Origin: Skermanella mucosa
Lineage (GTDB): Bacteria; Pseudomonadota; Alphaproteobacteria; Azospirillales; Azospirillaceae
Length of the DNA stretch: 64,000 nucleotides
Direction of reading: 5' to 3'
Assembly: GCF_016765655.2 (NCBI RefSeq)
Contig: NZ_CP086106.1
Location: forward strand, 6,284,501-6,348,500
Shown piece by piece: positions 17,763-25,823 of the stretch. The translations under genes and the position numbers were made by a program. The notes under the pieces were generated by a model that was not told where the DNA came from, made no database searches, and worked only from the letters and a program-made list of their open reading frames with translations. Position 1 is the stretch's first letter. Every line of letters begins with the position of its first letter.

Positions 17763-18113
17763 TCAGGTTCGGGTCAGGGTTTCGGTCAGGATCTGCTTGG
17801 TAATGACCAGCGACAGGGAGCCGTTCTCGAGTTCGAGGAATTTCTCGGACGACCGGGGCAGCGGGATCTTGTTCTTCCGGCAGAACAGGATCAGGAAGGC
17901 GGCGATCTCGCCCTGGCCGAACCGCATCTCGTGAAGCTTGCGGGCGCCGATCTGCTCGATCTGGACGAACAGCTGAAGCTCCGGCTCGGTCACCGTCCAG
18001 ACCCGCCGCACCTGCCCGTGCGGCATCTTGTCCGGATGCAGGGCCGCGAACAGCCGCACCGCCTCGCGGACCGCGTCGTTCGAGAATATCACCTGCCTGC
18101 GTTCCGTGATCAT
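17763..18113 (-). CDS. Conserved-looking hypothetical protein (116 residues)
   Basis: A soluble, basic protein beginning MITERRQVIFSNDAVREAVR, rich in predicted helices (LQLFVQIEQIGARKLHEMRF) and ending in LSLVITKQILTETLTRT. I do not recognise the family. A GGAGAG ribosome-binding site precedes the ATG at 18113; the much longer frame running upstream is only the complement of hemC. It lies 21 bp upstream of tsaD on the same strand and probably shares its transcript. No catalytic motif, signal peptide or membrane segment is visible. Confidence 0.65.
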   Translation of the reverse strand: MITERRQVIFSNDAVREAVRLFAALHPDKMPHGQVRRVWTVTEPELQLFVQIEQIGARKLHEMRFGQGEIAAFLILFCRKNKIPLPRSSEKFLELENGSLSLVITKQILTETLTRT

Positions 18114-18134
18114 CCGCTTTCTCTCCACCGGTCC

Positions 18135-18197
18135 CCCGCCGCATGGCGGCAGGTTGATCCCGCCGCATCGCGGCAAATCCATTCCACCGCACCGCAG
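18135..18197. repeat. Three imperfect 24-bp tandem repeats
   Basis: Units of 24 bp start at 18135, 18159 and 18183, each containing a CCGCCGCAT-type core (CCCGCCGCATGGCGG, CCCGCCGCATCGCGG, TCCACCGCACCGCAG). The cores are partly self-complementary. They lie immediately upstream of the 116-residue gene, within the hemC/tsaD divergent intergenic region. Confidence 0.7.
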
Positions 18198-18314
18198 CGA
18201 CGGGACAGCGAGACATACAGCGTAAAAGCCCCTATACCAACGGACTTTCCACTTGCGCCGTCCCGGCCCATGTGGGGACTTCCGCAGCGGCCCGTAACGT
18301 CCTAAAGAAAAATC

Positions 18315-19259
18315 ATGAGCATCCCTGTGCGAACCGGCCCCGTCCGTATCGGCACGCGCGGCAGCCCCCTGGCGCTGGCGCAGGCCCACCAGACCCGCGC
18401 CCGCCTGGCCGCGGCCCATGCCGCGCTGGCGGCTCCCGACGCGATCGAGATCGTGGTGATCCGGACCACCGGCGACCGCATCCAGGACCGCACCCTGATG
18501 GAGGCGGGCGGAAAGGGCCTCTTCACCAAGGAGATCGAGGAGGCGCTGGTCGCCGGGTCGATCGACCTGGCGGTCCATTCCATGAAGGACGTGCCGACCT
18601 GGCTGCCCGACGGGCTGGAGATCCGCTGCCTCCTCCCGCGCGAGGACCCGCGCGACGCCTTCTTCTCCAATGTCGCCGCCCATCTCGACGACCTGCCGGA
18701 AGGCGCCGTGGTCGGCACCGCGAGCCTGCGCCGGCAGGCCCAGGTGCTGGCGCGGCGGCCCGACCTGAAGGTGGTGCCGATCCGGGGCAACGTGGAGACG
18801 CGGCTGCGCAAGCTGGCCGACGGCGAGGTCGACGCCACCCTGCTGGCGCTCGCCGGCCTGAAGCGGCTCGACATGACCGACCGGATCACCTCGGTGATCG
18901 AGCCCGACGTCATGCTGCCCGCCGTGGCCCAGGGCGCCATCGGGATCGAGACCCGGGCCGACGACGACATGACCAACGCCCTGCTGGCCCCGCTCAACTG
19001 CGAGGCCACCATGGTCCGGGTCTCGGCGGAGCGGGCGCTGCTGGCGGCGCTCGACGGCTCCTGCCGGACGCCGATCGCGGCGCTGGCCAATCTCGACGAG
19101 GCCGGCACCCTGACCCTCGACGCGCTGGTGGCCGATCCCGCCGGCAAGCAGATGCTCGGCACGGCGCGGCGGGGAACCGCGGCCGATGCCGTGGCCCTGG
19201 GGCGCGATGCCGGCGAGGAGCTGAAGAGCCTGATGCCGCCGGGCTTCTTCGTGCCGTGA
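18315..19259 (+). CDS. hemC: Hydroxymethylbilane synthase (porphobilinogen deaminase)
   Basis: Polymerises four porphobilinogens to hydroxymethylbilane in tetrapyrrole synthesis. The 314-residue enzyme has the opening IGTRGSPLALAQAHQ, the active-site KGLFTKEIEEAL and HSMKDVPT, GTASLRRQAQ, RGNVETRLRKL, and the cofactor-attachment cysteine in LDGSCRTPIAA. The ATG at 18315 is consistent with the family N-terminus. It heads a plus-strand series: hemD follows after seven bases, then the Mic60-like and HemY-like genes. The nucleotide spacing argues for one operon at least through hemD. Confidence 0.97.
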   Translation: MSIPVRTGPVRIGTRGSPLALAQAHQTRARLAAAHAALAAPDAIEIVVIRTTGDRIQDRTLMEAGGKGLFTKEIEEALVAGSIDLAVHSMKDVPTWLPDGLEIRCLLPREDPRDAFFSNVAAHLDDLPEGAVVGTASLRRQAQVLARRPDLKVVPIRGNVETRLRKLADGEVDATLLALAGLKRLDMTDRITSVIEPDVMLPAVAQGAIGIETRADDDMTNALLAPLNCEATMVRVSAERALLAALDGSCRTPIAALANLDEAGTLTLDALVADPAGKQMLGTARRGTAADAVALGRDAGEELKSLMPPGFFVP

Positions 19260-19266
19260 GCGGACC

Positions 19267-20025
19267 GTGACCGCGCAGCCCGCCGGCACCGGACTCCGGC
19301 GCATCCTGATCACGCGCCCGCGCGAGGATTCCGAGGCGCTCGCCGCGGAACTGCGCGGGCGCGGCTTCGAGCCTGTGGTCCAGCCCCTGCTCGAAATCCG
19401 GAACCTGTCCGGCCCGCCGCTGGAGCTGGACGGCGTACAGGCCCTCCTGTTCACGAGCGCCAACGGCGTACGAGCAACCGCAGCGCGTACGGCCAGGCGC
19501 GACCTGCCGGCGCTGGCGGTCGGGGACGCCACCGCCCGATGCGCCCGAGAGGCAGGCTTCGCCCGGGTCGAAAGCGCCCGGGGCGATGTCGAAAGCCTCG
19601 CCCGGCTGGTGGCCGACCGACTCGATCCCGCGGCCGGACGTCTGTACCATGCCGCCGGCAGCGCCGTCGCGGGCGACCTTGCCGGGGATCTCGGCCGGGC
19701 CGGCTTCACGGTGGAGCGCCAGGTGCTGTACGCGGCCGAGCCGGTGACCGGGCTGCTGCCCGGGACCGTGGAAGCGCTGTACGCCGGTACAATCGACGCA
19801 GTCCTGTTTTTCTCTCCCCGGACGGCGCAAAGCTTTGTTAAGGTTGTTCACAAGGCGGGGCTGGCCGATCGTCTGGGAGAAATCCTGGCTTTCTGCCTGA
19901 GCGAAGCGGTCGGTACGGCGGTGCGTACGGTGGGGTGGCGCGACATCCTCATCGCACGCCGGCCGGATCAGGCGGCTCTGCTTGATCTCCTCCCACCCGC
20001 CGGAAGCCTTTCCCCGCCGGATTGA
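19267..20025 (+). CDS. hemD: Uroporphyrinogen-III synthase
   Basis: Cyclises hydroxymethylbilane with inversion of ring D to give uroporphyrinogen III. HemD sequences diverge strongly, but the two-lobed pattern is visible: ILITRPREDSEALAAELRGRG at the start, QALLFTSANGVRA, LYHAAGS in the linker, then DAVLFFSPRTAQSFVKVV and an end (WRDILIARRPDQAALLDLL) typical of the family. Length 252 residues fits. The start is a GTG seven bases after the hemC stop. Position directly after hemC makes the assignment secure. Confidence 0.93.
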   Translation: MTAQPAGTGLRRILITRPREDSEALAAELRGRGFEPVVQPLLEIRNLSGPPLELDGVQALLFTSANGVRATAARTARRDLPALAVGDATARCAREAGFARVESARGDVESLARLVADRLDPAAGRLYHAAGSAVAGDLAGDLGRAGFTVERQVLYAAEPVTGLLPGTVEALYAGTIDAVLFFSPRTAQSFVKVVHKAGLADRLGEILAFCLSEAVGTAVRTVGWRDILIARRPDQAALLDLLPPAGSLSPPD

Positions 20026-20139
20026 ACACGCCGGCCGAAATCCGGACCGGAACCAAGCCCCGGACCGGAACAAGTGCAAGAACAGTCAGACGATAACCGC
20101 CAACGATAAACGCCCCCAGGGAATACGAGAAGGCCGCTC

Positions 20140-21894
20140 ATGAGTCCCCGTCCCCCCGATCAATCGGATAACGACCCGACCGTGCCGGATCCGTCCGACG
20201 GCACCAACCCGACCGGCTCCGCAGCCGAGCGCATCATCGAGAAGTTCGGCGGCATCCGCCCCATGGCCCACAAGCTGGGCATGCCGGTCACGACGGTCCA
20301 GGGATGGAAGAAGCGCGGAGCGATCCCCAGTGCGCGCCATCCCGACCTGCTCGCCGCCGCCGGCCGCCACAACGTGACGCTGGACCAGGCGGAGCTCGAC
20401 GCGGCCGCCCCGGCCGACGAGCGCGCCGCCGAGGACCGCTCGGCCGAGGACCGCACGACGGACGAGACGACGCCGACCGGCACCGTCGCGCCGGAGCCCG
20501 CCGCCGACACGCCGGCGACCGAGACTTCCACGGCTACGCCCTGGACCAGTCCGCGCAGCTACGAGCGGCCCGCGGCCACCTCGACCGAGCCCGAAACAGA
20601 AACGGCGACCAGGACCATGGCCGAGCCGACCCACCACGATTCAGATCCGGTCCGCACGTCCGAGCCCGCCCGGTCCTCCGGCGGCGGCAAGGGCCTCGCG
20701 ACCTTCGCCATCCTGCTGGCGCTGGCCGGCACCGGCGCCGCCGTCACGGCACCCCAGTGGGGACCGCAGGTGATCCCGCAGATCTGGCCGCCCCGCACCG
20801 GCACCGACACCGGCGCTTCCCAGCAGATCTCCGCGCTGGAACAGCGGGTTCAGGAGTTGGCGTCGCGCGGCTCCGACACCGCGCCGCTGAACGACCGGAT
20901 CGCCCAGCTCGAGCAGCGCCTCACGGAAATGTCCCAGGCGCAGCCGCAGCAGGCGGCGCAGACGGAACAGGCCGCTCCAGCCGGTCTCGACCAGGCCCAG
21001 GTCGAATCGATCGTGCAGGACCGCGTCCAGCAGCTCGCCGGCCGGATCGGCGCGCTGGAGCAGCGCCCGCAGCCGCAGCCGGGCGTCGATCGCCAGGCGC
21101 TGGACGCCCGCGTCGCCCCGCTGGAACAGCAACTCCAGGCACTCTCCCAGGTCCGCGACCGGGTTCAGCAGCTTGAAAGCCGCGTCGGCACGCTCGACCA
21201 GCAGCAAAGCCAGGCCATCGCGCGGCTGCGCGACAGCGTCGCCGGGCTGGAGCAGGAGGCCAACCGCCTCGCCCAGGAGATCAACAGCACCGCCAACCGC
21301 GCCACCCAGGTGGCCGAGACGCTGACCCTCCGCCAAGCCCAGGAAAGCAAGGCGCAGGCCCTGGTGCTCGCCGCCGGCCAGCTCCGCGCGACGCTCCAGA
21401 GCTCGCGGCCCTTCTCGTCCGAACTGTCGGCGGTCCGCGCGGTCAACCTGGAGGACCCGAAGGTGGTCCAGGCGCTGGACGCGATCGAGCCGCATGCCGC
21501 CGACGGCATCCCGACCGAGGCGCAGCTGAACCAGCGGTTCTCCGACGTGGCGGGCGAGATCGTCCGCGCCGGCGTGCTGGCCAGCGGCGCCAGCGGCGAG
21601 TGGTGGGACAAGGCGCTTTCCACCGCCTCCTCCCTGGTCAGCGTCCGGCGGACCGCCGGCGAGATCCAGGGCAGCGGTGCCGACGCGGTCACCGCCCGGG
21701 CGGAGCGGCACCTGAAGTCGGGCCGCCTGGACGAGGCCGTCAAGGAGCTCGAAACCCTGACCGGCGAGCCCGCGACGGTCGCCCAGCCCTGGATCCAGGA
21801 TGCCAAGGCGCGCCTCGCCGCCAACGAGGCCGGCGCGCTGCTGACCGGCCAGGCCATCGCCCGCCTGGCGGGCTCCGCCGGAGGCAACCAATAA
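20140..21894 (+). CDS. Mitofilin/Mic60-like inner-membrane protein with N-terminal HTH-like domain
   Basis: A 584-residue membrane-anchored coiled-coil protein of the COG4223/mitofilin group, whose relatives shape intracytoplasmic or inner membranes. Order of parts: an N-terminal helix-turn-helix-like module at about residues 28-72 (KFGGIRPMAHKLGMPVTTVQ, WKKRGAIP), a Thr/Glu/Pro/Ala-rich linker to about 180, one transmembrane helix at about 187-208 (GLATFAILLALAGTGAAV), a long Gln/Arg-rich coiled coil (225-430), and a C-terminal mitofilin-like region (RPFSSELSAVRAVNLEDP, IPTEAQLNQRF). It follows hemD and overlaps the HemY-like gene by one base. The HTH may be structural; DNA binding is inference. 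Confidence 0.85.
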   Translation: MSPRPPDQSDNDPTVPDPSDGTNPTGSAAERIIEKFGGIRPMAHKLGMPVTTVQGWKKRGAIPSARHPDLLAAAGRHNVTLDQAELDAAAPADERAAEDRSAEDRTTDETTPTGTVAPEPAADTPATETSTATPWTSPRSYERPAATSTEPETETATRTMAEPTHHDSDPVRTSEPARSSGGGKGLATFAILLALAGTGAAVTAPQWGPQVIPQIWPPRTGTDTGASQQISALEQRVQELASRGSDTAPLNDRIAQLEQRLTEMSQAQPQQAAQTEQAAPAGLDQAQVESIVQDRVQQLAGRIGALEQRPQPQPGVDRQALDARVAPLEQQLQALSQVRDRVQQLESRVGTLDQQQSQAIARLRDSVAGLEQEANRLAQEINSTANRATQVAETLTLRQAQESKAQALVLAAGQLRATLQSSRPFSSELSAVRAVNLEDPKVVQALDAIEPHAADGIPTEAQLNQRFSDVAGEIVRAGVLASGASGEWWDKALSTASSLVSVRRTAGEIQGSGADAVTARAERHLKSGRLDEAVKELETLTGEPATVAQPWIQDAKARLAANEAGALLTGQAIARLAGSAGGNQ

Positions 21895-23363
21895 TGACCC
21901 GCGCCATCTGGTTCCTGATCAAGCTGGCGATCGTCGTCGCGATCGCCATCTATCTCGTCGAAAATCCCGGCGCGGTCACGATCGACTGGCAGGGCTACGT
22001 CATCAACACGTCGTTCGCCATGCTGCTGCTGGTGACGGTGGCGGTCATCGCGATCGTGGCCCTGGCCTACCGGCTGTATCGGGGCATCCGCGGCGCGCCG
22101 GGGGCCTTCGGCCGCCGCAGCCGGGCGCGCAAGCGCGAGCGCGGCTACCGGGCGCTGACCCGCGGCATGGTCGCGGTGGCGGCCGGCGACGCCGCCGGTG
22201 CGCGCCGCTATGCCCGCGAGGCCGACACCATGCTGCGCGACCCGCCGCTGACCATGCTGCTGTCGGCCCAGGCCGCGCAGCTGAACGGCGACGAAAAGGC
22301 GGCGGAACGCTATTTCCAGACCATGCTGGAACGGCCGGAGACGGCGTTCCTCGGCGTGCGCGGCCTGCTGACCCAGGCGATCCGCGACGGCAACCGGACC
22401 GAGGCGCTGCAACTCGCCCGCCGCGCCAAGTCGCTCCAGCCGCAGACGCCGTGGGTGCTGACCACCCTGTTCGACCTGGAGACCCGGGCCGCCCAGTGGG
22501 GCCGCGCCGAGCAGACCCTGCTCGACGGCATGAAGTCGGGCGCCTTCCCGGCGGAGGCCGGCCGGCACCACCGCGCCGCCCTGCTGCTGGAACGCAGCTA
22601 CGAGGCCGAGCTGGAAGGCCATCACGACGACGCCTTGCGCCACGCCCAGGCCGCCGCCAAGCTGGAACCCGCGTTCCCGCCGGCCGCCTCGCGGCTGGCC
22701 CGCCTGCTGGCCCGCACCGGCAAGCACCGCAAGGCCGGCAAGGTGATCGAGAAGGCCTGGAGCACCCGGCCGCACCCCGAACTGGCCGACGCCTACCGCG
22801 ACATCAGCCCGGACAGCGACCCGCTGGCCCAGGTCAAGCGGTTCGAGCGGCTCCAGTCGATGGTGCCCAACGACCTGGAGGGGCACGTGGCCCTGGCCCG
22901 CGCCGCCATGGCCGCCAAGCTGTGGGGCGAGGCCCGCAACCACCTGAGCAAGGCGCTGGCCGAGCGCCCGAGCGACAGGGTCTACCGCATGCTGGCCGAA
23001 CTGGCCGAGGCGGAGCACGGCGACATCGCCGCCGCCCGCGACTGGCTGGCCAAGGCCGCCAACGCCGAGCCGGACCCGATCTGGGTCTGCAAGGAATGCG
23101 GCACCCTGTCCAAGTCCTGGCGCAGCCTCTGCGGCCAGTGCGGCGCGTTCGACAGCATGGAATGGAAGCTCCCCAGCGTCGCCATCCAGATCGCCGAACC
23201 CCACCGCCTGCCGCCCGCGAAGCCCTCCGAGCCCCCCGCTCCGCCCCAGCCGGCGACCACGACGACGGTGGTGCAGCAGCCGGAGGAGACGCCTGCCGCT
23301 TCTCCGCCGCAGGGAACGCAGCAGGGAACCACGGCGCAGCAGCCGCAGCCCGCCGCGAGTTAG
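21894..23363 (+). CDS. HemY N-terminal-domain protein with TPR-like repeats and a zinc ribbon
   Basis: A 489-residue inner-membrane protein. Two N-terminal transmembrane helices (about residues 4-20 and 38-60, FAMLLLVTVAVIAIVALAY) with the HemY-type NPGAVTIDWQGY between them are followed by helical TPR-like repeats (residues 80-390), a four-cysteine ribbon WVCKECGTLSKSWRSLCGQC near 400-420, and a Pro/Gln/Thr-rich tail. HemY proteins accompany hemCD and Mic60 homologues in proteobacteria, but their biochemical role is unsettled; it is not protoporphyrinogen oxidase of the Bacillus type. The ATG overlaps the preceding stop by one base. Confidence 0.87.
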   Translation: MTRAIWFLIKLAIVVAIAIYLVENPGAVTIDWQGYVINTSFAMLLLVTVAVIAIVALAYRLYRGIRGAPGAFGRRSRARKRERGYRALTRGMVAVAAGDAAGARRYAREADTMLRDPPLTMLLSAQAAQLNGDEKAAERYFQTMLERPETAFLGVRGLLTQAIRDGNRTEALQLARRAKSLQPQTPWVLTTLFDLETRAAQWGRAEQTLLDGMKSGAFPAEAGRHHRAALLLERSYEAELEGHHDDALRHAQAAAKLEPAFPPAASRLARLLARTGKHRKAGKVIEKAWSTRPHPELADAYRDISPDSDPLAQVKRFERLQSMVPNDLEGHVALARAAMAAKLWGEARNHLSKALAERPSDRVYRMLAELAEAEHGDIAAARDWLAKAANAEPDPIWVCKECGTLSKSWRSLCGQCGAFDSMEWKLPSVAIQIAEPHRLPPAKPSEPPAPPQPATTTTVVQQPEETPAASPPQGTQQGTTAQQPQPAAS

Positions 23364-23375
23364 GGAACTCGGCTC

Positions 23376-23437
23376 GGCGACAGATGTGGCGGGTTTCATG
23401 TTGAAGCCGGCGCGGGCTTCGCTTTATATCTGTCGCC
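23376..23437. repeat. Nested inverted repeat (10-bp outer, 6-bp inner stem)
   Basis: GGCGACAGAT at 23376-23385 pairs perfectly with ATCTGTCGCC at 23428-23437. Inside, GAAGCC (23403-23408) pairs with GGCTTC (23415-23420). It lies 12 bp after the HemY-like gene. There is no following U-tract, so it is not a simple terminator; it could be an mRNA 3' structure, a small RNA or a dispersed element. Confidence 0.65.
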
Positions 23438-23546
23438 TGTAGGGAGTTGTTCGCGACTTGTCCGGCCGCGTGCTTGGCAAGCGCCGTGGTTACCCGGCGG
23501 TCCAAAGCCCCGGTTGCGGATCACACCTCCCTCGCCATCTTGCGTG

Positions 23547-23570
23547 AAAGGCCGCCTCCGGGCGGCTTTT
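23547..23570 (+). terminator. Rho-independent terminator
   Basis: GCCGCC (23551-23556), loop TCCG, GGCGGC (23561-23566), followed by TTTT and preceded by AAAG. It lies 180 bp beyond the HemY-like gene and before the methyltransferase gene, so it may end the hemC-hemY transcript or an intervening small RNA. The rest of the 373-bp gap shows no gene. Confidence 0.75.
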
Positions 23571-23736
23571 CCATTATCTGGTGCCGATCAAATCAGCCGG
23601 CGCGTCGGTGTCGGGTGCCGCTTCGCTCTACCCGACCTACGTTTCTTGACGAATAATCAGGTGCCGTGCTGGACAGCGTCCGCCCCGGGCCTTTTCCGAT
23701 TCGACAAGCACCCCTCCGCGCGCTAAACCGCGCGGC

Positions 23737-25029
23737 ATGACCGACAGCACGCTGGCATCCCGCAACGCCGCCCTCGACCTGCTCGAGTCGGTGCTGCGCA
23801 AGAAGATCCCGCTCGACGACGCGTTCGACGCGCACGAGGGGCTGGACGCCCTGGAGCCGCGCGACCGCGCCTTCGTGAGGCTGATGGTGGCGACGGTCCT
23901 GCGCCGCCTGGGGCAGATCGACGCCCTGGTATCGACGGCCCTGACCAAGCCCGATCCGGTCCGCGCCGGCGTCCTGGATATCCTGCGGCTGGGCACGGCC
24001 CAGCTGGTGTTCCTCGATACGCCGCCCCATGCCGCGGTCGATACCTCGGTGGCCGCGGCGGAACAGCGCGGACTCCAGCATTACAAGGGCCTGATCAACG
24101 CCGTGCTGCGCCGGGTCGCCCGCGAGGGCGCCGATCAGGCGAAGAAGCAGGACGCCGGCCGGCTGAACACGCCGGACTGGCTGTGGCTCGCCTGGCGGAC
24201 GGCCTACGGCACCCCTCGCACCCGCAGCATCGTCGAGGCGAACCTGATCGAGGCGCCGCTCGACCTCACCGCCAAGGCGTCGCCCGGCGACTGGGCTGAA
24301 CGCCTGGAGGGCACAGTGCTGCCGACCGGGACCATCCGCCGCGCCTCCGGCGGCCAGGTCGCCGACCTGCCCGGCTACGACGAAGGCGCGTGGTGGGTCC
24401 AGGACGCCGCGGCGGCATTGCCGGCCAGGCTGTTCGGCGACATCCGGGGCAAGACCCTCTACGATCTGTGCGCGGCGCCGGGCGGAAAGACCGCCCAGCT
24501 CGCGGCCGCCGGGGCCGAGGTGACGGCGCTGGACCGGTCGGAGCGGCGGCTGCGGCGCCTCTCCGCCAACCTGGAGCGGCTGAACCTGTGGGCGGAGACG
24601 CTGACCGCCGACGCCGCGACCTGGAAGCCGGACCAGCCCGCCGATGCCGTGCTGCTCGATGCGCCGTGCAGCGCCACCGGCGCCATCCGCCGCCATCCCG
24701 ACATCCTGCGGCTGAAGGGCCAGGAGGACGTCACCAAGCTGGCGGGCGCCCAGCGCCGGCTGCTGGCCCATGCGGTGGACCTGGTCAAGCCTGGCGGCAC
24801 GCTGGTCTACTGCACCTGCTCGCTCCAGCCGGAAGAAGGCGAGCAGCGGATCGACCACCTGCTGGCTTCCGGCGCGCCGGTCGAGCGGTTGCCGGTCGAT
24901 CCCGGCGAGCTGGGGGGACTGTCGGAACTGATCAACGAGCGCGGCGAAGTCAGGACCCTGCCGGGCCAGCTCGCGGAACTGGGCGGCATCGACGGTTTCT
25001 TCATCGCCCGGCTCGTCCGTACCAAATGA
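23737..25029 (+). CDS. RsmB/NOP-family rRNA (cytosine-C5)-methyltransferase
   Basis: S-adenosylmethionine-dependent 5-methylcytosine methyltransferase, probably acting on 16S rRNA. The 430-residue protein has an N-terminal NusB-like helical domain (about residues 5-130, ALEPRDRAFVRLMVATVLRR) and a C-terminal Rossmann domain with motif I LYDLCAAPGGKTAQLA, LDRSERRLRRL, motif IV DAPCSATGAIRRHPDI and motif VI YCTCSLQPEEGE carrying the catalytic cysteine. This architecture is that of RsmB, although some alphaproteobacterial members are only loosely orthologous. The ATG at 23737 fits. rpe follows 125 bp later on the same strand. Confidence 0.93.
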   Translation: MTDSTLASRNAALDLLESVLRKKIPLDDAFDAHEGLDALEPRDRAFVRLMVATVLRRLGQIDALVSTALTKPDPVRAGVLDILRLGTAQLVFLDTPPHAAVDTSVAAAEQRGLQHYKGLINAVLRRVAREGADQAKKQDAGRLNTPDWLWLAWRTAYGTPRTRSIVEANLIEAPLDLTAKASPGDWAERLEGTVLPTGTIRRASGGQVADLPGYDEGAWWVQDAAAALPARLFGDIRGKTLYDLCAAPGGKTAQLAAAGAEVTALDRSERRLRRLSANLERLNLWAETLTADAATWKPDQPADAVLLDAPCSATGAIRRHPDILRLKGQEDVTKLAGAQRRLLAHAVDLVKPGGTLVYCTCSLQPEEGEQRIDHLLASGAPVERLPVDPGELGGLSELINERGEVRTLPGQLAELGGIDGFFIARLVRTK

Positions 25030-25154
25030 TATGCCGATCTCGGTGACGGTCGATTTGCGCAATTCAAACCTGCGTCGGCGGGGACCATGTGTGATCTTGC
25101 GCACACCCCGCCCGACTTGGTAGGACAGCTTCGGTTTCGTAGGACGGCTTCGCC

Positions 25155-25817
25155 ATGCAACAATCGACCCGGATCGCTCCCTCAATCCTGTCGGCCGACT
25201 TCGCCCGCCTGGGTGAGGAGGTGCGCGCCGTCGATGCCGCCGGCGCCGACTATATCCATATCGACGTGATGGACGGGCATTTCGTGCCCAACATCACCAT
25301 CGGCCCTGCGGTCGTGTCGGCCCTGCGGCCCCATTCCGCCAAGGTGTTCGACGTCCACCTGATGATCTCGCCGGTCGACCTGTTCATCGCCGATTTCGCC
25401 AAGGCCGGTGCCGACATCATCACGGTCCATCCCGAGGCCGGTGCCCACACCCACCGGACGATCCAGCTGATCAAGTCGCTGGGCAAGAAGGCCGGCCTGT
25501 CGCTCAACCCCGCGACCCCGGTCGAGGCGGTGGACTATCTGCTGGACGACCTGGACCTGATCCTGGTGATGAGCGTCAATCCCGGTTTCGGCGGGCAGAG
25601 CTTCATCCGGTCCCAGCTGGACAAGATCCGGGAACTGCGCCGCCGGATCGACGCCAGCGGCCGGCCGATCGACCTGGAGGTCGACGGCGGCATCAATTTC
25701 GAGACGGCGGGCGCCGCGATCGAGGCCGGCGCCGATGTTCTGGTCGCCGGGACGGCCACGTTCTCCGGCGGGCAGGGCGCCTATGCCGACAATATCCGGC
25801 GGCTGCGGGGTGCCTGA
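25155..25817 (+). CDS. rpe: Ribulose-phosphate 3-epimerase
   Basis: Interconverts ribulose 5-phosphate and xylulose 5-phosphate in the pentose-phosphate and Calvin pathways. The 220-residue TIM barrel shows [14 protein letters not shown], the catalytic/metal motif [42 protein letters not shown], and EVDGGIN with the phosphate-binding [10 protein letters not shown]. All standard active-site residues are present. It is followed after six bases by a heparinase-like gene, with which it is presumably co-transcribed. Confidence 0.97.
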   Translation: MQQSTRIAPSILSADFARLGEEVRAVDAAGADYIHIDVMDGHFVPNITIGPAVVSALRPHSAKVFDVHLMISPVDLFIADFAKAGADIITVHPEAGAHTHRTIQLIKSLGKKAGLSLNPATPVEAVDYLLDDLDLILVMSVNPGFGGQSFIRSQLDKIRELRRRIDASGRPIDLEVDGGINFETAGAAIEAGADVLVAGTATFSGGQGAYADNIRRLRGA

Positions 25818-25823
25818 GGCGGG

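Noticed and set aside
17763-19709. 648-residue minus-strand frame covering hemC
   Set aside because: Only its last 116 codons (from 18113) look like a gene with a ribosome-binding site; the rest is the complement of hemC and hemD.
23438-23546. Possible tRNA between the HemY-like gene and the methyltransferase gene
   Set aside because: No acceptor stem pairing, no GGTTCRA T-loop and no CCA context could be found.
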